Assembly (NCBI GenBank): GCA_020444515.1
Contig: JAHLKX010000006.1
Location: forward strand, 62,001 to 126,000
DNA length: 64,000 nucleotides
From: Bacteroidota bacterium
Lineage (GTDB): Bacteria > Bacteroidota > Bacteroidia > Bacteroidales > JAADJA01
Reading direction: 5' to 3'
Positions 59,413 to 64,000 of this stretch are shown here, piece by piece; the stretch's first letter is position 1; the number at the start of each line of letters is the position of its first letter. Made by a program: the position numbers and the translations under genes. The notes under the pieces were generated by a model. That model was given only the letters and a program-made list of their open reading frames with translations. It searched no databases and had not been told where the DNA came from.

Positions 59413-60480
59413 ATGAAGAACTTTTATAAATACATGATCGCAACATTTATAGCCTGTCTGATCGTGATTCCTTTCCTGGAAGTAAGGGCCGGTAATAAAG
59501 ACCGTTCAGGTCAGGCGGGAGCAGCCGAATTGCTGATTAATCCCTGGGCCAGAAGTTCCGGATGGGGAGGAGTCAATGTTGCGAATGTTGAAGGTTTGGA
59601 AGGGATGTTTAATAATGTTGCCGGTATTGCTTTTACACCGCAAACAGAACTGATCTTTTCCTATACGGATTGGTTGAAAGGTGCAGATATTAGCTTGATG
59701 TCCTTTGGAATTGCGCAACGAGTTGGTGAGTCTGGTGTTTTTGGCCTGACCGTTATGTCGATGAACTTCGGAGATATTGAGATCACAACCATTGATCTGC
59801 CTGAAGGAGGTATTGGTGAGTTTTCTCCCCGCTATGTGAATATTGGATTGGCCTATGCCAAAGCCTTTTCAAACAGTATTTATGGTGGTCTGGAATTGAA
59901 GATCATCAATGAAGCCATCGCGGATGCCACTGCACAGGGGATTGCCATTGATGCCGGTATTCAATATGTTACAGGTGAACAGGAGAATGTTAAATTTGGT
60001 ATTTCTCTTAGAAATGTTGGACCAAAAATGAAATTTTCCGGTGATGGTTTCTCATTGAAAACATTTGTTCCCAGTAACGACAATCAGTTTACGACAACCC
60101 AGCGTGGAGCCTCTTTTGAGTTACCGGCGCAGTTGAACATCGGTGCTGCTTATGACTTCTTATTTGAGCATAGCACCCGATTTACATTGTCAGGAAACTT
60201 TGCCTCCAATTCATTTACCAAAGATCAATTTATGCTTGGGGGTGAATTTTCATTCAGAGAATATGTATTGCTGCGCGCTGCTTATACCTATGAAGATGGG
60301 ATCAATGCCGATATTACAGATCCGGCCAGATCCAATGCCAATAAAGGCTTCAGTGGTGGTTTTACAGTCCAGGTGCCTTTGAACAAAGAAACCGGATCTG
60401 TATTTGCTGTAGATTATTCTTACAGACCGACGGATCACTTTCAGGGCATTCATGCTATCGGAGCCAGGTTTACCCTGTAA
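59413..60480 (+). CDS. PorV/PorQ-family outer-membrane protein
   Basis: This 355-residue protein has a signal peptide (IATFIACLIVIPFLEVRAG) and the family start SGQAGAAELLINPWARSSGWGG, with NVEGLEGMFNNVAGIAF. Repeated amphipathic strands and a final RFTL predict a FadL-like 14-stranded barrel. In T9SS, PorV carries cargo from the Sov translocon to the sortase PorU, and other family members serve individual cargo. Here it is the last gene of an operon with a TonB receptor and a large secreted protein, so it may be a dedicated shuttle. Confidence 0.85.
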   Translation: MKNFYKYMIATFIACLIVIPFLEVRAGNKDRSGQAGAAELLINPWARSSGWGGVNVANVEGLEGMFNNVAGIAFTPQTELIFSYTDWLKGADISLMSFGIAQRVGESGVFGLTVMSMNFGDIEITTIDLPEGGIGEFSPRYVNIGLAYAKAFSNSIYGGLELKIINEAIADATAQGIAIDAGIQYVTGEQENVKFGISLRNVGPKMKFSGDGFSLKTFVPSNDNQFTTTQRGASFELPAQLNIGAAYDFLFEHSTRFTLSGNFASNSFTKDQFMLGGEFSFREYVLLRAAYTYEDGINADITDPARSNANKGFSGGFTVQVPLNKETGSVFAVDYSYRPTDHFQGIHAIGARFTL

Positions 60481-60518
60481 GAGCGCAATTTAGAATATAA
60501 ATATCAAAAATATAACCG

Positions 60519-60554
60519 AAAGGACCCTTTTAATGAAGGGTCTTTTTGTCTTTT
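60519..60554 (+). terminator. Intrinsic terminator of the TonB/PorV operon
   Basis: GACCCTT (60523-60529) pairs with AAGGGTC (60536-60542), with A and T tracts on both sides that extend the stem. Confidence 0.8.
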
Positions 60555-60595
60555 TTTAATCACTGATTAAAACCAATAAAATAAACTGTTGTACG

Positions 60596-61069
60596 ATGAG
60601 TAAGGTTAATTATTACACCCAGGAAGGATTGAAAAAGTTAAAAGAAGAACTTGACCACCTCATAAAAGTTGAGCGACCGTCCATTTCAAATCAAATTGCT
60701 GAGGCAAGGGATAAAGGAGATCTTTCAGAGAATGCAGAGTATGCTGCTGCAAAAGAGGCACAAGGCATGCTCGAAATGAAAATATCCAAGCTTCAGGATT
60801 TGTTGCACAATGCCCGGATTATTGATGAATCAAAAATGGATACTTCGAAAATACTGGTACTGTCAACGGTTAAAATTAAGAATCTGAAAAACAACAAAGT
60901 GATGTCTTATACCCTGGTTCCAGAACAGGAATCTGATTTAAAGTCTGGGAAAATAAGCGTGACCTCGCCGATCGCGCAAGGATTGCTGGGGAAAAAAGTG
61001 GGAGACACAGTTGATATTCAGGTTCCGGCCGGTGTAATACCATTTGAAGTTATTGAAATATCCCGATAA
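60596..61069 (+). CDS. greA: Transcription elongation factor GreA
   Basis: At 157 residues it has the usual length. The N-terminal coiled coil has the conserved tip acidic region (ARDKGDLSENAEYAAAKEAQ), which enters the RNA polymerase secondary channel and stimulates transcript cleavage to rescue stalled complexes. The C-terminal FKBP-like domain shows ITVTSPIAQGLLGKK-type sequence (SVTSPIAQGLLGKKVGD). The HIT gene starts 12 nt after its stop. Confidence 0.96.
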   Translation: MSKVNYYTQEGLKKLKEELDHLIKVERPSISNQIAEARDKGDLSENAEYAAAKEAQGMLEMKISKLQDLLHNARIIDESKMDTSKILVLSTVKIKNLKNNKVMSYTLVPEQESDLKSGKISVTSPIAQGLLGKKVGDTVDIQVPAGVIPFEVIEISR

Positions 61070-61081
61070 ATAATTTTTGCC

Positions 61082-61489
61082 ATGGCATCCATATTTTCAA
61101 AAATCATTCAAGGCGATATCCCATCTTACAGGGTGGCTGAAAATGAAAGCTTTTATGCCTTTTTGGATATCAATCCGCTAGCGAAAGGACACACCCTTGT
61201 CATTCCTAAAAAAGAAGTGGATTATATATTTGACCTGGATGAGGACACCTACAATGGCCTTTTTCAATTCGTCAAGCAGGTTGGAAATGCCATTGAAAAA
61301 ATAATTCCATGCAAGCGACTGGGAATGGTCGTGTACGGTTTGGATGTTCCACATGCGCATGTTCATTTGATTCCACTCCAGGGTGTGGGGAATGAAGTTA
61401 ACTTTAGCAATCCAAAAGTTGAACTCAGTCAGGAGGAGTTTCAGCAAATCGCTGACCGTATTAAAAGCGCCTTTGATAATAAGGTTTAG
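61082..61489 (+). CDS. HIT-family nucleotide hydrolase
   Basis: This 135-residue protein has the histidine triad HAHVHLIP at about residues 96-103 and the family start SIFSKIIQGDIPSYRVAE, with AFLDINPLAKGHTLVIPKKE. It likely hydrolyses nucleoside phosphoramidates or dinucleoside polyphosphates in the cytoplasm. It is co-transcribed with greA, a pairing that is common in this phylum. Confidence 0.95.
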   Translation: MASIFSKIIQGDIPSYRVAENESFYAFLDINPLAKGHTLVIPKKEVDYIFDLDEDTYNGLFQFVKQVGNAIEKIIPCKRLGMVVYGLDVPHAHVHLIPLQGVGNEVNFSNPKVELSQEEFQQIADRIKSAFDNKV

Positions 61490-61594
61490 AAAAAGATACC
61501 GGTTTACAATTCAAAATAGCAAAGACTTGAATCATGCATAGTCAAGATTAAGTCTTCATTTAAATGAATAGCTCTTCTAGATATAAGTTAAAGA
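61490..61594. other. Convergent intergenic region with weak inverted repeats
   Basis: It holds AAAGACTT (61521-61528) with AAGTCTT (61550-61556) and the palindrome TCATTTAAATGA (61556-61567). No T-tract follows, so terminator function is uncertain. Confidence 0.3.
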
Positions 61595-63496
61595 TCAATA
61601 GGCCCTTTCATTTCTTCCTTCAATGTAGTTAATAAAGGATTTATTAACCACTTTATTCCCCCCCGGTGTTGGATAGTTACCTGTAAAATACCAGTCGCCA
61701 CGGTCGTTAGGCAATGCTTCATGCAAATCTTCAATGGATTGATAGATAATTTTAACCTTGGATTGAATATCCGATTCGGTAAGCATTTCTGCAATCTTAT
61801 CAGATATTTCCTCTGCTTTAAAAGGTTTATAAATATCCTTGACATGATTGATCACCTGTTCCTTAGGGAGTGTTTCCTGGGCTTTGCATTTCTGGTATAC
61901 GGTATTGATTACTTCGTGCTGGTTGGTTTCTTTTAAAAGCTCAATGGTAGCCCTGAAGGCAATAAAATCATTCAGCTTGGCCATATCAATCCCATAGCAG
62001 TCGGGATAGCGGATCTGGGGTGCCGAGGAAGCAATGATAATATTTTTGGGACCAAGGCGGTCAAGGATCCGAATAATACTTCGTTTAAGGGTGGTACCAC
62101 GAACAATGGAGTCGTCCAGCACAACCAGATTGTCTTCACCTTTACGAAGGATGCCATAGGTCACATCGTAAACATGGCCAACTAGATCATCACGATCGCT
62201 GTCTTGGGTTATAAAAGTCCTTAGCTTGATATCTTTAACTGCTATTTTTTCGATTCTTGGCTTTAATCTGAATATGGTATCCAATTGTTCCGGATCAGGT
62301 TTTTTTTCCAATTGTTTGATCCGGTCTTTTTTTACCTCATCGCAAAAGACATCCAGCGCTTCAGCCAGACCTCTGAAAGCCACAGACGCTGTGTTGGGAA
62401 TGTATGAGAAAACAGTATTTTCAAGGTCATAATTAATGGCCTTGAGTATCGATGGTGCGAGGGATTGGCCCAGTTTTTTTCGTTCAAGATATATATCCCG
62501 ATCTGTTCCGCGCGAAAAATAAATGCGCTCAAATGAACATGATTTCCGGGGCAGTATTTTGGTGAAAGGAAATTCCTCAGCGTCTCCATTTTTTTTGATG
62601 ATCAAAGCATGGCCCGGTTTTATTTCACGAATATCATCCACATCGATGTTAAATGCGGTTTGCATAGCGGGCCGTTCAGAGGTTGCCACGATCAATTCAT
62701 CATCCTGGTAGTAGAAAGCAGGCCGTATACCCGATGGATCCCGCATGACAAACGCATCGCCGTGACCAATCATTCCGGCAATAGCATAACCCCCATCCCA
62801 ATTCTGAGCTGAATTGGCAAGAATTTTTCCGACGTCAATACTGGATGCAATTTTTTCCGTGCTTTCTACTTTGGTATAACCTTCACTCTTAAATTTCTGG
62901 TAAAGGGCTTCATTTTCTTCATCCAGAAAATGACCGATTTTTTCAAGAATGGTAATGGTATCCGAGGTTTCTACCGGATATTGACCATATTCGACGAGTT
63001 TCCTGAACAATTCATCTACATTGGTCATATTGAAATTACCGGCCAGCACCAGGTTCCTGGTTTTCCAGTTATTGGCCCGAATGACGGGATGCAAACTCGA
63101 CAATTCATTTTTTCCAAAAGTTCCATACCGTAAGTGCCCAATAAAAAGTTCACCTGAAAAATCAACATGGTCTTTTAGCCACTGAGGGTCATTCAACCGT
63201 TTTGGGTTATCCGCCGTTATCTGTGTAATTTGATCATTTACTTTACTAAAGATTTCTTTGATGGGTGATTCAGCATTGGAGCGAAAGCGACTGATATAAC
63301 TTTTACCGGGCGGTACATCCAGTTTAATTCCGGCAATTCCTGCTCCGTCCTGTCCCCTGTTGTGTTGCTTTTGCATGAGGAGATGGAGCTTTTTCATCCC
63401 ATAAAATGAAGTTCCGTATTTTGAGAGGTAAAATTCCAGTGGTTTGAGCAGCCGGATCAGGACTATACCACATTCATGTTTGATCAATTCGCTCAT
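61595..63496 (-). CDS. purF: Amidophosphoribosyltransferase (PurF-type, long form)
   Basis: This 633-residue protein is longer than the roughly 500 of E. coli PurF. The N-terminal nucleophile Cys is C9 (SELIKHECGIVLIR), so an eight-residue leader must be removed or the Cys is not N-terminal. The glutaminase part shows QKQHNRGQDGAGIAG and FIGHLRYGTFG, and the phosphoribosyltransferase part has the PRPP loop VVLDDSIVRGTTLKRSI. It makes 5-phosphoribosylamine from PRPP and glutamine, the first step of purine synthesis. The GHLRYGT motif and PRPP loop are intact. Long forms like this occur in Bacteroidota, sometimes beside a shorter PurF, so it could be a paralogue with altered regulation. Confidence 0.88.
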   Translation of the reverse strand: MSELIKHECGIVLIRLLKPLEFYLSKYGTSFYGMKKLHLLMQKQHNRGQDGAGIAGIKLDVPPGKSYISRFRSNAESPIKEIFSKVNDQITQITADNPKRLNDPQWLKDHVDFSGELFIGHLRYGTFGKNELSSLHPVIRANNWKTRNLVLAGNFNMTNVDELFRKLVEYGQYPVETSDTITILEKIGHFLDEENEALYQKFKSEGYTKVESTEKIASSIDVGKILANSAQNWDGGYAIAGMIGHGDAFVMRDPSGIRPAFYYQDDELIVATSERPAMQTAFNIDVDDIREIKPGHALIIKKNGDAEEFPFTKILPRKSCSFERIYFSRGTDRDIYLERKKLGQSLAPSILKAINYDLENTVFSYIPNTASVAFRGLAEALDVFCDEVKKDRIKQLEKKPDPEQLDTIFRLKPRIEKIAVKDIKLRTFITQDSDRDDLVGHVYDVTYGILRKGEDNLVVLDDSIVRGTTLKRSIIRILDRLGPKNIIIASSAPQIRYPDCYGIDMAKLNDFIAFRATIELLKETNQHEVINTVYQKCKAQETLPKEQVINHVKDIYKPFKAEEISDKIAEMLTESDIQSKVKIIYQSIEDLHEALPNDRGDWYFTGNYPTPGGNKVVNKSFINYIEGRNERAY

Positions 63497-63554
63497 TAAA
63501 AATAAAGTTTAAAGCCCATGGAGCGCTTTTTTATAATTTAGCCAAATCAAAGTG

Positions 63555-63562
63555 CAAAATTA
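63555..63562 (-). promoter_or_regulatory. -7 promoter element for the purF-type gene
   Basis: On the minus strand TAATTTTG matches TAnnTTTG, 58 nt upstream of the start, just before the divergent gene at 63570. Confidence 0.45.
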
Positions 63563-63569
63563 ACATTAT

Positions 63570-64000
63570 ATGAACAATAACATTAGATTGATTTTTATTT
63601 TCATCATAATAAGTGGCTGGTTACAGGCACAGTATACTACGCCCGGTACCGGTGTTGTATGGGATATGGATGATCTGGTTACCACCTCAGGGGGAGTTGT
63701 CACCCTGAATGGAGAGATTTATGTAATTGCCTCAGATATTACGGTCTCTTCCTCCGATACTATTCGCCAACTTTCTGATGCTGAAATACATTTGATGCAA
63801 ACGGTTCTTATAACCGTACATGGTGTCCTTGAGTTTTCTCCCCCAGAGACCATTGTGATCTCAGCAAACGATACAACCCTCAATTTTAAGGGATTTCGCT
63901 TCGAAGACTCGGACCATTCTTTTATGGAAAGGTGTATAATTCAATTTGGTGGGGGAATCAAACTGGTGAATTCTGATATCCGAATAGAAAATTGTACGAT
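63570..64000 (+). CDS. Start of an exported protein (3' end outside window)
   Basis: ATG 63570 opens a frame with a clear signal peptide (NNNIRLIFIFIIISGWLQAQ) that stays open to the window end (143 codons visible). The following sequence (TTSGGVVTLNGEIYVIASDI, LITVHGVLEFSPPETIVI, CIIQFGGGIKLVNSDIRIENC) has the short repeating strands of a right-handed beta-helix. It is likely another surface or secreted protein, possibly with a T9SS sorting domain beyond the window. Function not known. Confidence 0.75.
   Translation, partial: MNNNIRLIFIFIIISGWLQAQYTTPGTGVVWDMDDLVTTSGGVVTLNGEIYVIASDITVSSSDTIRQLSDAEIHLMQTVLITVHGVLEFSPPETIVISANDTTLNFKGFRFEDSDHSFMERCIIQFGGGIKLVNSDIRIENCT

Noticed and set aside
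1..64000. Mobile elements, CRISPR arrays, tRNA or rRNA genes
   Set aside because: No transposase, integrase, regular short repeats, or tRNA/rRNA-like sequence was seen; the repeated DNA between C25 genes is coding paralogy.

Overview
The window looks like a chromosomal segment of a member of the Bacteroidota, most likely class Bacteroidia. The reasons are the many secreted proteins with type IX secretion system (T9SS) C-terminal sorting domains (an FPNP-like start and a GxYF-like end), a SusC-like TonB-dependent receptor beside a PorV/PorQ-family protein, a LytS-type two-component propeller kinase, AT-rich leaders without Shine-Dalgarno sequences, and promoter elements of the TAnnTTTG type. 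TGG encodes Trp throughout and TGA ends several genes, so the standard bacterial code applies. I see no tRNA, rRNA, CRISPR array, insertion sequence or prophage.

Region 1 (1-28.3 kb) is a one-directional array of eight exported proteins, all ending in T9SS sorting domains. Four are gingipain-like family C25 cysteine peptidases (2-3757, 5801-9715, 9778-13917, 17948-22225). One is a papain-like (C1) peptidase (23991-28322), one a BNR/Asp-box protein with a GEVED domain (14098-17640), and one a MAM-like/PKD protein (22337-23878). The eighth (3929-5584) is an Omp28-family thioredoxin-fold protein. The proteins share interchangeable modules: CARDB-like repeats, a MAM-like jelly roll, a glutamine-amidotransferase-like Rossmann domain and PKD domains. 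Two C25 genes share a 365-bp identical tract that suggests gene conversion. Most genes are separated by hairpin terminators.

The most notable feature is in 3929-5584. A single in-frame TGA sits exactly where Omp28-family proteins have the first Cys of the thioredoxin CxxC motif, giving U-P-Y-C. It is followed 20 nt later by a hairpin of the size and position expected for a bacterial SECIS element. The signal peptide lies upstream of the TGA; the second Cys, the cis-Pro loop and the sorting domain lie downstream, all in one frame. I read it as a candidate selenoprotein; a recent nonsense mutation is the main alternative.

Region 2 (28.3-45 kb) is mixed housekeeping: an AlgI/AlgX-like O-acetylation pair, a class A penicillin-binding protein, cinA, a nucleoside phosphorylase, a PAS histidine kinase, a SirB1-like protein, a small phosphoglycosyl transferase, pheS, a cyclophilin, tdk, an M28 peptidase and rsmI. 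Region 3 (45-51 kb) holds an orphan UmuD-like protein, a Rieske-fold lipoprotein lacking the His ligands, a small basic lipoprotein, a hybrid-propeller LytS kinase with its LytTR regulator, and a small membrane-anchored protein. Region 4 (51-60.5 kb) is a TonB receptor / large secreted protein / PorV-family operon. Region 5 (60.5-64 kb) has greA, a HIT protein, a long purF-type amidotransferase, and the start of another exported protein that runs off the window.
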